Notes under the pieces: model-generated
Databases searched by the model: none
Told to the model about the DNA's origin: nothing
The model's input: only the letters and a program-made list of their open reading frames with translations
Shown here: positions 47,471 to 58,735 of the stretch, piece after piece
How positions within the stretch are numbered: position 1 is the stretch's first letter
Layout: each line of letters begins with the position of its first letter
Origin: Acheta domesticus
Lineage: Eukaryota > Arthropoda > Insecta > Orthoptera > Gryllidae
Length of the DNA stretch: 64,000 nt
Assembly (NCBI GenBank): GCA_031308135.1
Contig: JAHLJT010009436.1
Coordinates: forward strand, 221,107,286 to 221,171,285
Direction: 5' to 3'
Translations under genes and position numbers: made by a program

Positions 47471-47559
47471 ATCGGACCTCTTTTGGATCTACAGCTCAAT
47501 CGGAGCCTCGCATCAGCTACGTACGGCACGAGATCTGGGAGAATGGGCCATACGGCCCG

Positions 47560-47584
47560 AAACATACTATAAAATAGTATGTTT
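47560..47584. repeat. Perfect 11-bp hairpin
   Basis: AAACATACTAT (47560-47570), loop AAA, ATAGTATGTTT (47574-47584). All eleven pairs match. It may be a relic of inverted-repeat termini or a simple cruciform site. No T-run follows, so it is not a bacterial-type terminator. Confidence 0.88.
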
Positions 47585-50041
47585 ATAGGAATGTGTAGAA
47601 TAGTAAAGTATTGTAACGTACGGTAGTAATGTTTTCGTTTCGTGTTGCGAAGATCCCGATGGGAAGGAGCTGTTATTTAGATGTTCGAATTGAATTCCAC
47701 GTGACTTGTGTAAAAGGACGGCTCTTGATAATATGAGTTTCGACCAAGAAGCATCTGGGCTGCTGTTGTTTTTGCAGCTGTGGTTGAATAATACAAAGGT
47801 TGGCGATTGATGGGTTTTGCACGCTCTTAAAGGCATTATATGTCATCGTTTTTAAACACATCGGGAATCGCGAATTAGCCCACCTTACTGCCCTAAGAAG
47901 GGGAAAAGGGATCACGCAGGGTGAATGCCCGTTGTGTAATTCAGGATCCGCCTGAAGTTCTCACCTGATCAGTTCTCTAGGATCCGTCTGACGTTCAATG
48001 CAGGAAACCGACGAAACGACAGGCGCGTCCAGACTCATCCACGGGATGGCATCGCTCAACTCCCCTACTTACGTAGCAAGCGGCAAATCCGCCATCGACT
48101 GTCCCGAGGACCTTTGGTTTTCTTTACACCGTCTCTTCTTAATGTTTGGGCCATAATTAAGAACTTGGGGTTCACATGGAGTTTACAGACGCCAATAATG
48201 CAATCCATTTTTACTGACACTGCCACCATTATGATCACGATGTTATTTCAAAGGATGCCATAACGGGTTCGAAACTACATTTCTGATATTGTTGTACGAG
48301 TATGACAATAAAACTGCATGTGATAAATGATTCACCAACCAAAAAGAACCTATTGGATTCTTTTACATTTGTATTAAGTTTACCAAAGAATGGTAATAAT
48401 CTATACAACAGGCATACAGTAGCAAAAATGCTGACGAAAAATCGCCCAAAATGGTTTTCCAAAAAGTAGCTCACACAACGCTCAAGTACAACAAATAAAA
48501 CATTATTGTACAACACTTCAACAAATTAAATATTGTAACAAAACTTAGTCTTCACGAATGCTGTAATAACGTAATATAGTACATATAGGCTACAGCACAA
48601 TCGTTCTTCACTTTACAAAAATATCAAAAATGTTCCTATTCCATAACTCACCACGTGAATAGTTAAGTATTTGGTGAAGCGGGCTCTTCCTTGGAACCTT
48701 GCAGTCAATGACTTCATCTGTATTATAACCAGTGAAGCAGTAAGCGCAATATGACAACAGGCGGAATAACACAATCAAATATTTGCATTTTTCAGTCAGT
48801 AATGAAACTGTTTTGCTTCGCGAGTTCCTAACGAAACCCTAAACAACTCAAAACTTATGACACTGCGTAGTTTCCTTTCAATTTCCGCATTGGAAATTAG
48901 TAACATAGATAACAACTACACAGGGACTAACAAGCACGTTTTCTTAGATATCATGGAGTACTGAGCGGCGCAACTTGAAAGCAGGTTGGAGTGGAGGGGG
49001 TCAGGGCGACGCCGGATGGGGCAGCAGACGAAACACGAAAAGGCGCCGTTCCTCCCCCGCAACAAGGCAAAAAACGGCGGCATTCTTCCGATCGCGTACC
49101 CCCCCTCCAATCCTCCCACATACCTCCACTAGACTGTATTGGTTCTGGCGAAGAGATTTCAAATGCAATGGACTAAATGTATCTCGCGTCACACGTATGG
49201 AGCAGTCGAAGGAAAAGTACTACCAACATATTAACTATAAATCGTTGTTTATTTAAGAACTGCATTTAATTTGTCTACATCACAATGTTTGCAGTATATA
49301 ACAGACTGATAAGTTGGCTTTTATCCCATCTGTTAAGTTATTTCTTGTAACATTAGCATTCCTTTCAAAATCATATTTTATCTCACGCAATACTATGAAG
49401 TACATGTGAAACTGTTATTAATACTTTATTGTTATTAATACTTGACTGTATTGATATCTATCAATTATCCCCAAATGTGTTTTCATGACATACACACACA
49501 CATACACACCAGCGTACCAGTGTGAGACCTCTCGCACCACCCTTTCCCTATCTTCTCTTTTCTGTATTAAGAGAGGAAATTGGTAACGAAACGCGTTTAT
49601 TTGTTTAAAAATATTAAAAAAGGTAACTTACAATGTACTTCTAAAATTTAAAATAAAAATAAAAAACAATGAAATAGATGTTGAAAACGTTAAATAAAGG
49701 TTTATACAGTATTACATACATGTTCTTGTAACAATTCACAACACTTCATTAAAAACAACATTTGAAGTAATTATACAATCTTCCTTGCCAGTGAGCTCTG
49801 TGCTTTCCTTGATAATCACAAAATATTACAAAAGCTTGTTAAGTTCGAGAAAGCTACTTGAAGATGTCCATGAGAAAATACAGGATCCGGAAAGCATAAC
49901 TATACTATTTAGAATATTATTTAACTTTATTACTAAGGGTACACACGTGCAATTTAATCTCCTAGAATATCTAGTAATTAATTTCATTTCACATACATTT
50001 GCTGATTCTGCACATCTCTGAACTGGTGGTGTAGTGTCGAG
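47585..50041. other. AT-rich sequence with a 36-bp-period direct repeat
   Basis: AGGATCCGCCTGAAGTTC (47943-47960) recurs as AGGATCCGTCTGACGTTC (47979-47996), 16 of 18 identical, inside a GC-balanced patch (47870-48120). A second GC-richer patch lies at 48960-49110. No gene or family was recognised. Confidence 0.45.
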
Positions 50042-50158
50042 AAGCGCCAGACCAGCAAAATGTAATAGAATGTCCAAGAAGCTCTCGTCCTGTAGATTAC
50101 GGTACGAAGAACGTTTCTTTATGGCCTTTGGCTTCAAAATTCCAGATTTTAAGGCCCC
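50042..50158 (+). repeat. Duplicated segment, copy A
   Basis: Shares AAGCGCCAGACCAGCAAAA, TAATAGAA, TAGATTACGGTA, AACGTTTCTTT and TTTTAAGGCCC-like blocks in the same order as 50655-50763. The two copies are in direct orientation about 613 bp apart and clearly diverged. No terminal motif was recognised. Confidence 0.75.
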
Positions 50159-50654
50159 TTTATTCCTCTCTTGAACTGCCCTGTCATTTTGTGAATGTAG
50201 TATACTGACTTACTTCAGCATTATTTGAAATTTGAGGGTGGGCAATAAAAAGGGACAAAAAGATTTTGATTAAGAATAAAATAAGTGTTTAGTGATTAGT
50301 AGAAATGATGTGGTACCATACCAAGTGAATGAGTACTGTAGGTTATATCACAAACATTTCAAAGAAACAAGAATATCAAAACGTACATTCGATAAATGAA
50401 CTATACAAATAAAAAGCAATCATCGGTATCAAGCAACTATTAATACTTCCAATTGTTGCTGCGAGAGCATTTAGGTTTATTTACATGATCTTGAATTAAT
50501 GATTATGCAAATAAACCTCATCAGCGCAAACCACGGTGTACACAGAAAGCATGCCTGTGAGATGGAGAAATCTAAGCCTTCCAAGCGTGACGTCACAAAC
50601 AGAGAGTGCCTCCAGTGCCGAGTAATATAGCTGATCTTGCATAATATCGATATT

Positions 50655-50763
50655 AAGCGCCAGACCAGCAAAAGTAATAGAAGGTCCAACAATCCTATAG
50701 ATTACGGTATGAGAAACGTTTCTTTGAGGCTTATTGCCTCAAACTTTCAACTCTTAAGGCCCT
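50655..50763 (+). repeat. Duplicated segment, copy B
   Basis: Partner of 50042-50158. It contains GAGGC-TTATT-GCCTC, a 5-bp hairpin absent from copy A. This may be an interspersed repeat inserted twice, or an old local duplication. Confidence 0.75.
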
Positions 50764-51599
50764 AGAGCGCTTCGTTTAGCAGTTATTTAACACAGACTTG
50801 GACAATGTGGTCAAGTGTTGCGGGTTGCATTTGAAATTAATATTTAGATGCGTTTTTTAAGCAAATCCTTCACAATTTTAAAGTCAAAATGCAATTCGTC
50901 ACGTGCCCGTGAAATTCTCTTTCTTTAGCGACCTCATTTATAAAGATTGGTTGCCTGTGAGAGCCGCGAAAGGTATGTATACTACTGAAATACTACAGGA
51001 GACGACAGATCGCAAGTTCTTTAGGAGACTGCCGCGAGAGTTCTTTTCTAACGTAGCAGCAACAGCAATTGGATTCGCCAAAACCGCAGTTTCTCTTGTT
51101 TTACGGTCATATTTGCATTAAAGACTCCTCCAGAGATACCTGACATATGGACACATAGATCAAGCATCCATCCGTAATGTCGATCTAAACCCCTACTGAG
51201 AACGGTGATCATCTTTGATGGATGCTCTTACACAACTACCCCGAATGGATCCGATCCAGAACGTACAGCTTCAATATTTCATTTCAAGTATCGTGAAGAG
51301 AAATACGTATAGAACTTTTAAGAGCGGTAGAACATTGTAGTGTGTCCGGCTAGACCATTTAAGCATTGTAAATGACCAACGTTGGTAAGACAACAGAAAG
51401 GGTTCAAAGGGCAATCAGTGCTAACATTAAAGGGTCGACGATGACAAGCAAGCAATCAGAATCCACGCTGGATGGCGCAGCATTCCACGAATCAGCAGCG
51501 TAACTCATCAATTAAAGCAGAGTGGGCACGAGCGAGGCAGGAAGCTCATGACTCCCTCAGGTACCTCGTTGCGTACACAAGTCTTTATGAAGCAACAAC
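50764..51599. other. AT-rich to GC-intermediate unique sequence
   Basis: Short frames of 72-107 codons; none recognised. Confidence 0.45.
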
Positions 51600-51990
51600 G
51601 GCGAGGGCACTAATGAAGGGCGCTGAGAGGTACCTACTGGGGCCCTTACGGCGCGCGGGACATTACACAACTGGGGGGCCATGCCTACTTATTAGGTCGG
51701 AGCACCTAATAAGCACGGGAGGGCAGGCAAGGGGACAGCAATGCAACCGCGGGGGAAGGGGCCGGCGGGAGCGGAGTGGGGCGGGGCAATCATAAAGCAA
51801 ACAGCTCGGCGCCTCCCCCTCCCTCTTGTGCGGAATTAAACTGCGCAGGCGCACTGGAGGTGGCGTTCGATTGCGTCGCCCGTAAAACGCGCCTTAATTA
51901 AGCACGCGCTTTCATTAAGGAGCTCGCGTGTACCCGGCGCAAGCAATGACGGCGGCGGCAACGGTATCCGTCGAATATGCGCGCGACATC
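51600..51990. other. CpG-rich island with hairpin and TTAATTAA
   Basis: CpG-enriched with a perfect hairpin at its left (51688-51713). On the right, GCGCCTTAATTAAGCACGCG (51889-51908) holds the palindrome TTAATTAA in CpG sequence, followed by TTCATTAAGG. This fits the recurring AT-core-in-CpG pattern. Confidence 0.55.
51688..51713. repeat. Perfect 10-bp hairpin
   Basis: CTTATTAGGT (51688-51697), loop CGGAGC, ACCTAATAAG (51704-51713). All ten pairs match. Confidence 0.88.
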
Positions 51991-52429
51991 AGCACGAGGG
52001 CCGGTCGTTGTCGCATTGGAATTCATATATCTGCACGTGTCGCCAGAGTCCGGCATAAATAATTTTTCAACACATCATATAAATGGGTTACCGCAAGTTT
52101 GCAGTGGGTTACTGCAGTTTGCAAGTCAACTGGCTTTTGTCTTGTCTTAAAAAAATAAATAGAAAGTTTGAAATAATTATACAAATAATCTATCACAAAT
52201 ATCTCAAACGTAAACATTCCGTCAAACAGTACACATGCAATTTCTACGAACATAACATTAATATAACTTGAGTAAAATAAAAGTACATTGTAGTATTTTC
52301 AACAGCGTGTTTCTGATACGAAAAATTACACGATCTTGCTGAATCGCATACTACCGACGCGATGGCATTCTATAGTTATGTATTTTATTGAAATATTTTG
52401 GGCAATAATATAGCAAGCCGTTCCACAGG
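51991..52429. other. AT-rich unique sequence, no gene
   Basis: Short opposing frames only; nothing recognised up to the hAT target duplication. Confidence 0.5.
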
Positions 52430-52437
52430 TTTATTAC
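52430..52437. repeat. 8-bp target site duplication, left copy
   Basis: TTTATTAC, repeated exactly at 54580-54587. Confidence 0.85.
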
Positions 52438-52517
52438 TAGAGACCGGAAAAATATGTAGTATTAAACGACAAAATATGAACATAAATATGTAATGATGTG
52501 ATATGTAATGAATATGT

Positions 52518-54050
52518 CTTTCTTGCCAGCTACTATCTATCACCGTCAAAAGTACATTTTTTTTTGCCTTTTTCTTAATTTTTCGGTTTCCTATTGGTAG
52601 AACGAAAATATTAATTTTAGAATATTAAAGAACACATAAACCTAGTCGTAAATGGCCATTTCCTTTTAAAAATTATGTGCCGTTTAAGAGAAAATGGCGT
52701 TTTAGCACTACTAAAAATGCGAAATTTGAAGCTCATTTTCACAGAAAATGATTGAGTTTTCAAAATACTTTATTTGAAGTTAATTGAAGCCCTTACACTC
52801 ACAAATATAATAATGTTTACAAATTGCGGATAATGTGCATATTAAAGATGTGAGAGATCTTTCAAAAAATTTACATTTATATAATATTTGAAAAAACAAA
52901 AAAATAACTCAAAATAAACTTTACGCTATACTAAAGAGTGTAATTAGCACTATCCATTACAAAAGTTTCAAGAAAAAATTTGCCACCATCTATGAGAAAA
53001 TGGCGTTTGAGCATTTCTGAAAATGCGAAATTTTGAGCTACTTTTCACAGAAAACGGTTGTGTTTTCGAGAAACTTTACTTGACATTATTTAAAGCACAT
53101 GTACTCGTAAATATAATGTGAAAAAAATCGCCGATAGTGTAAATATTAACGACGTGAGAGACAAGTAAAAAAATTTACATTTTTGTAATTTTTGAAAAAA
53201 ACAACCGATAGACCAAAATGTTTTTTATGTCATTGATAGATTACATTTACCACTATCCCTACCAAAAGTTTAACGAAAAAATTTGGAGCCGTTTTTGAGA
53301 AAATCTTTTTGTAATTTTTTAAAATTGCACACATTGCACGCAATATTGCACGAAAACTACCAAAATTTTGAAAAACATTTACATGACCTTTATTAAAGAA
53401 CTCAATATGCAGAACAAATTTTATTTGAAGAAAAAATCTCTATCTTCAATTTTGTACCTGGAGAAAGACGCCGAAAAAAATTCAAACTTTCAAAATTTTC
53501 GAAAATTCAGAGTTATCCGTGAAAATCGGACCAATGCCATGTTAATAAGCGTATTTTACTCTATTCATACAAGAAATTTAAAGAAAAAAATTGGAGCCGT
53601 TTTTGAGAAAAGTTTGAAAATTCCCGGGGGTCTTCATATAAAGTACCCCCAAATTTTGAAGAATCTTTTTCAAAATCTCAAAGCTTAGACTGGAATCAGA
53701 TCGACCAGGGAATATCCATTTTGGAAGAAATCGTACGTATGGTTTAGGCGCTAGCAGTGCTCACAGACGGACAGACAGACGGACGTTTTCCTTTCAATTG
53801 GGTTTTCGGTATCAAGGACCTAGAAAACATTGTTTCTGTCTATACCACGTGTTAGGGGATTTTTTTTCTGAATGTAGCAACTGGTTTTATTCACTTATTC
53901 GTTTTCACGGCCCGGCAATTTATTTTTTTCCGCCGAAAATTGGCCATTTTTTCGCGCAGCATTACATAACTTTCCCTATACTACGTATATCACTCAGTGT
54001 ATATCACTACGTGTATATCACTCCGTGTATACTTACGTATACGGGAAAGT
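52518..54050 (+). mobile_element. Monomer-based interspersed repeat, copy 3 (family R1), nested in hAT
   Basis: Aligns with 16703-18164. GAGAAAA landmarks at 52688, 52994, 53297 and 53604 give spacings of 306, 303 and 307 bp, so at least three tandem monomers of about 306 bp remain recognisable. The right end GTATACGGGAAAGT (54037-54050) is partly complementary to CTTTCCCTATACTACG (53970-53985), a foldback. The left end starts near CTTGCCAGC (52522) and lacks the ACTTTCCC end of copy 1. A 106-codon frame (53368-53688) has a counterpart in copy 1 at 17653-17838. Confidence 0.78.
53985..54032 (+). repeat. 14-bp tandem repeat
   Basis: GTATATCACTCAGT, GTATATCACTACGT and GTATATCACTCCGT plus a partial unit, inside the terminal foldback of R1 copy 3. 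Copy 1 has only one equivalent unit, so the expansion is specific to copy 3. Confidence 0.9.
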
Positions 54051-54579
54051 AAAAACTTCTCCTTTTACATCATACAACTTTCTAGTGAGTAGTAAAAGCT
54101 TAATCTATTGTAATCCAGGACCGTAGTTTAGCAGCCAGGCTAATCGCAATAGAAGCCATCGCACAACTTGGCGAGATATAGAACCAGCAAACATACACAT
54201 TTGCATCTTCATCGAAGTGTTACAGTTTGGTGTTCGCAATTTTTTCTCGGAAATTATGGTTACTCATCACAAAATGCGGTGTCAATGATATTTTGGACAC
54301 CTAGATTTCCCCAATAATGTAAAAAAAATGCTGATTTGAAAAAAAAAAATCATTTCTTACAAAAATGGAATTAAATTGAAGAAATTTGATAAAATAAGGA
54401 AATATATTGTGAAAACAGCAAAATATGTAAAATATGTAATACAGTACTAAATATGTAAAAATATGTAACGAAAAAATTCGATATGTTGTTAGGAGGGCTA
54501 TGATTCGCCAAGATAACAATTTTGAGAACGGTATGTAGAAAGACAAAAAATATGTAATTACAATTAAATCCGGTCTCTA

Positions 54580-54587
54580 TTTATTAC
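54580..54587. repeat. 8-bp target site duplication, right copy
   Basis: TTTATTAC, identical to 52430-52437. Confidence 0.85.
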
Positions 54588-54785
54588 ACAAGAAAAAAAT
54601 ATTAACTTGACTATTTAACATCATTAAGATAAACGGTCTTTTACAGCACATTACTGCAATATCGTAGTGGATTCCTAAACAGAGTCAAACTGTTTCTGAT
54701 AAGATCTATAAACTTCTAGTAGAAAAAACACCTTTCAAGTAACTGACCAAGTACTACGAGTAACGCAGTCACCAACTAGTCGCAT

Positions 54786-55140
54786 CCAGGACGCGGAAAG
54801 CCACGAAGATGAGGCCCATGGAGATGGTGCCGGAGGAGGAGGGGGAGGAGAGGCAGCGGGAGGCGGCGGCCAAGTGCCGCACGCCACGCGTGACCGTCGA
54901 CCCCCACCCCTTCCCTTCTCCCGCTCCCACGCGCGAGAACAAAAGCGCGTACCGGGTGGCGCGGCGCGGCGCGGCGCCGTGCAAGCGACCGAATCAATAT
55001 GGAACGAGCGGTTGGCGCGGCGCAACATTTCGGACGCGGACGCGCCGCTGGCACAACACGGACTCAGTGGGGGCGGGCGGGGAGGGGGTGCCAGCGGGAG
55101 AGCTTGCCATCGAAGGGTAGAATCCGCACGACTGGCAAAA
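54786..55140. other. CpG-rich island
   Basis: CpG-dense with GCGGCGCGGCGCGGCGCC (54960-54977) and CGAATCAATATGG (54991-55003). Frames of 65-192 codons cross it on both strands, including the 192-aa minus frame; all are Pro/Arg/Ala-rich and compositional. Confidence 0.62.
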
Positions 55141-55555
55141 TGTGGGAGAGCGCCACCAAAGATCTGCAGGGGAGGAGCAGGAAAATATGTATGTAGCTTA
55201 AGGAGAGAACGGTGCCAGTAGACAGAATTTTGAAAGTAAAAGCGGGTTAAAGAGAGACATAAAAACACGACACGAAAATATGCTGTTAGTGTAACTTGAA
55301 CGAATATTGTCAAAATGAGAGTGATTACACAAAAAAAAAATTAAAAAAGGAAGGGAGGAACACAGAAATACAGTATGAAATGTGACGTATCAAATGGAGT
55401 GTGAAAAAGAGCCACAACCAAGCTCTATGGAGCAGAACTGTACGGACAGCAGACGGGAGCGACAGTGAAATTGAGAAAATATATTAGCGAATGCGACAGC
55501 TACGAACCGGCGATGCCTGTGCGTGGAGAACGCAGAGAAGTAGAAAAGGGCATTA
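55141..55555. other. Purine-biased AT-rich sequence, no gene
   Basis: A/G-rich on + from 55195 to 55400. Nothing was recognised. Confidence 0.45.
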
Positions 55556-55728
55556 AACATGCAGAAGGGCGCGGGAGCGGGGCGGTGGCGGGGGCGGGGG
55601 CGGGGCGACGAGTGCCTGCGTCAGCGCGCACAATTGCTCCGCGCGGAGTGCCGCGACGCGAGCGCCCGCACCGGGACGCGCCCCACGCCACCCGCTGAGC
55701 CCAAACAGCCCGCGGGGCGCGCAAGTAA
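55556..55728. other. Short CpG-rich island
   Basis: GGGGCGGTGGCGGGGGCGGG followed by GCGCGGAGTGCCGCGACGCG, ending in GCGCGCAAGTAATAAATG (55717-55734), whose minus strand reads CATTTATTAC, again a TTTAT core at an island edge. Confidence 0.55.
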
Positions 55729-55842
55729 TAAATGAATACTACACCAGGTATCGGATGACGCCAAGTGCTGCGACGTGGCACCACGCAGCCATATCAGTCT
55801 CGTGCCGATTATGTTAAGAATCTGCTACGACAGGGACGTTGA

Positions 55843-56403
55843 GGGGTTTTTTTCAGTGATTGATTGATGATTCCAGATGCGCCAACTGCTAAGTTCAATA
55901 GTCCTGTAAGTGTAGTGCACGTTTCTTGTTCGGAAGGTGCCGATGATCTTCCCCCGTTGGTTGGTGAGATCCGGCGCCGACCAACCGTCGGCTAGCGGGG
56001 TTTTTCTAACCAGGTATCTCATAACAGCGGGGCACCGCTTCAGGCGGGAAATGTTCTAAAATCCCGACCGGTCTCCTGGTATGTGTAGTAGTGCAGTGCA
56101 TGTAAGTATATGTAAGTAAGGGGCGAGGATAGGACAAGGAATGGGAAGGAAAAATCGCGTGTGGGTCTGTGGTCCGTTTGTTAGGATACTGCTCCGGCAT
56201 TCGCCTGGTGTTGATAGCAGAAACCATGGAAAACTACCGATCAGAGCAGCCGGACGCTAGAATTCTCCTCTAGGCAGCCTGAATTCGACCCAGCTATCTA
56301 GCTAGTGTCGAAAATCCTGACATCGTCGGGGCTCGGACCTAGGACCTCCCAGTCAGAGGCACTGCAGTGACATCAGTTAATGCCCGGAGCCACCTCTCTC
56401 GGC
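55843..56403 (-). mobile_element. tRNA-derived SINE, copy 2 (family S1), intact
   Basis: 561 bp flanked by exact 9-bp duplications GGACGTTGA (55834-55842 and 56404-56412). On the minus strand the tRNA-like head at the right end has A-box-like GGTGGCTCCGGGC and B box AGGTCCGAGCCCC (56330-56400). The left end is an AATC-repeat tail (TGATTGATTGATG on +). The body matches 13843-14400 throughout. It would be transcribed by RNA polymerase III and mobilised by a partner LINE, as for other SINEs; neither is shown here. Confidence 0.88.
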
Positions 56404-56425
56404 GGACGTTGAACTGATACAATGT

Positions 56426-56456
56426 TGATAATGATGATGATGATGATGATGATGAT
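56426..56456. repeat. (GAT)n microsatellite
   Basis: About ten GAT units, 14 bp beyond the SINE target duplication. Confidence 0.93.
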
Positions 56457-57956
56457 CAGTATTTTGTAAAAGGTAGAAAGATATGGAAGATGATTTGTAG
56501 ATTGATAAGGATTAATAAGAATGAAAAGGTGTGGACGATAGAATAAAAAAGCCAAATGGTAGAACCTCAAGGAAATTTGCCGCGAATCAAATTGAGCCAG
56601 CACAAATTCCAGGAGTACCCGTGATTTTAACTCCGGTATTAACAACTATCGTGTTGGCCACAATATTGTAAAGTTTTTTATACTTCAATTCTTCGATAGT
56701 GGCCAATGTCATTAGATCATTTTAACATCTCCTACCTTATAAAATGAATATTTGTAATTAAATCGCCAACGTTCTCCTCGGCCGGGCTCGTGGCTTCAGA
56801 TGTGCTTACCATTGTGAAAAATATTAATTTTATAAGGCATTTTATAAGGTGTAACAATGGCATAATGTCACCGACCAATTTAGAAAAATCGAAGTATATC
56901 TTTTTTGAAATGCCCAGCTATTTTTAGGTAAAGGCTTAAGTTTTCTTTTTTTGGGAAGATGGAGAAGATGTCAAAGATAAACGATAATCATTCAATTTAC
57001 AACTGCAGTCATCCTTATGTTAAAAGTCGTGTCCATATTCCCTTTGTTAACAATTTTCCACATCGCTGGTACGGCCACGTAACTTACTTTCTACACAATC
57101 AATAGTTCACGCTGTCGATCTGCGACAGGAGGCCTTTTATTTACTTGACAACTTCCATGTGATTTTCATTTACATGTTCTTTGAGAGTTATTTTGAAAGT
57201 TTAAGACACGTCCCCGCATGCTTTTGATGCATTTAAATAACGGTCTTCTTCATAGTTACATAGTATATAATACCTCTTATACATGACCATAACGTCAACA
57301 GAAAAAAAAATAAGGCCGACTTCAAAAGAAACTGGAATTCTCCTGCATAACACGTAATCAGGCTGACTGTTTCTCTCCATTTTCGCTCTTTATGAAAGCA
57401 TCCACTGACATTGCAAATAAGATTCTATTTGTTTTAAGCTCGCTTGATGAAATTTGGATACTGAAATTTGGATGTGTGTAGTAAAAGGTAAGATACTGGT
57501 AAAGATAGTAAAGAGTACAGTTTGGGAAGAAAAACTGACCGCCTCCGACTACAGTTGTCTCGTTTTCCTACGGTTTTGGTAACCCTACCTGCCGGAACCG
57601 CAGGTGGCTTCTATTGTTTATTAGTGTATTGTAACGCCTCTGTTCATTGCGCGCCTGCTCATAGGCAAGACGCGTCCAATCCGCATGATAGTGATTGCGA
57701 GCGCTACTACGCTGGTCAAATCATCAAATGCCCTGTGCAATGCTCCGCCCACTCGTCAACAGAGAAAGAGGTGCCTGCCGAAAAGCGCGCTTTCGTGCGG
57801 TAGGGCGTACGGATTCGATTCAGGGAAATGGCGATCTTGTCTGTCCTGTTTTACGCTTTTGACTTTCCCAACCATGCATATCCCTGACCATTCCACGACA
57901 CCTCATACATCAAGTTACTGCATGTCTGTTACGATGTAGCAGAAAGCCAAGTAGAT
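56457..57956. other. AT-rich unique sequence, no gene
   Basis: A GC-balanced patch (57530-57830) carries a 93-codon + frame (57522-57803) with several Cys residues but no arrangement I could assign to a family. TATAAGG recurs near 56832 and 56844. Confidence 0.45.
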
Positions 57957-57963
57957 TGTGTGT

Positions 57964-58004
<41 letters not shown>

Positions 58005-58087
58005 TGAGTGAGTGAGTGAGTGAGTGAGTGAGTGAGTGAGTGAGTGAGTGAGTGAGTGAGTGAGTGAGTGAGTGAGTGAGAGAGAGA
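57957..58087. repeat. (TG)n(TGAG)n(AG)n compound microsatellite
   Basis: About 20 TG units, then about 20 TGAG units to 58080, then AG units. It produces the Thr-His and Ser-Leu-Thr-His repeats in minus-strand ORFs. Confidence 0.96.
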
Positions 58088-58479
58088 AATGGGGGAGGAT
58101 ACGCGCAAGCTCCATCAGTGGAAAAAATTCTCCTCGCAAACATCATTCCGAGTATTATCAACGTATATAGATTAAGTAAGAAATACAGAGTTCCGAGAAA
58201 AATGTTCAGTTAGAAATACAAGCTACGTTTCGCCTTAAAATTGGCTCGTAGATTTTTGTACCAAATCGAATTCTTCGAACTTCAGCAGAGTATTCCACAT
58301 GTGTAATATTCATAAAAGTCATCGGACAATTACAAATTGATTAATTATTTAACGTTTGCGGGCGTCGCAACCACGAGAGATGAGTTCCTCTTCCAGTGGA
58401 ACGTGCAATCACGCTACGAACTACACGTCGGGTCATGGTGATTGCTGATTCCTGGTGATCCCTCGCCAGAAACCTCCCC

Positions 58480-58735
58480 CACGGGTCTGGTCTCTCGACG
58501 TCTGAGGAAGTGTAGTACGTGTGCGTAAGGGAGAGGAGGGAACACGGATGAGGAAGAAACTATCGCTCGTGGTGTGTAAATTCGACTGTAGGGCATTCGC
58601 CTGGTGATGATAGAAATGATTCACCCGGTAATAATAGAAAATTACCGATTAGAGTAGACGGCCCCTAGAATTCTCGGAATAGCGTGCCGTCTGGAGCGGC
58701 TAAATTCGACCTAGTTATTGACACATTACCAAGAA
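58480..58735 (-). mobile_element. SINE family S1, degraded headless copy
   Basis: GGGCATTCGCCTGGTG, AAAATTACCGATTAGAG and CCTAGAATTCTC follow in the same order as GGCATTCGCCTGGTG, AAAACTACCGATCAGAG and GCTAGAATTCTC in 55843-56403. The tRNA head is missing; similarity stops near CGACCTAGTTATTGAC. The left limit is approximate. Confidence 0.65.

Larger units (their letters stand above)
52438..54579. mobile_element. hAT-type element, 2142 bp, carrying a nested repeat
   Basis: The left end TAGAGACCGGA (52438-52448) is matched by the reverse complement of the right end TCCGGTCTCTA (54569-54579). Exact 8-bp duplications TTTATTAC flank it. Both ends carry clusters of AATATGTAA-like subterminal motifs (52450-52518 and about 54420-54560), as expected of transposase-binding repeats in hAT elements. 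There is no transposase frame. Most of the interior (52518-54050) is a copy of family R1, so the original MITE was only about 600 bp. Confidence 0.88.

Noticed and set aside
47560..47584. Hairpin considered as a bacterial-type terminator or microRNA precursor
   Set aside because: Stem too short for a microRNA precursor, no T-run after it, and the context is eukaryotic.
48265..48274. GGGTTCGAAA resembling a B box
   Set aside because: The last B-box positions do not match and no upstream A box is present.
54735..55313. 192-codon minus-strand ORF
   Set aside because: CpG-island composition with overlapping frames in other registers; no recognisable protein features.
57811..57825. B-box-like GGATTCGATTCAGGG
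   Set aside because: No credible A box or T-stem; likely chance.
57957..58087. Direct repeats considered as a CRISPR array
   Set aside because: Simple TG/TGAG microsatellite with no spacers. No CRISPR-like spacing occurs anywhere in the window.
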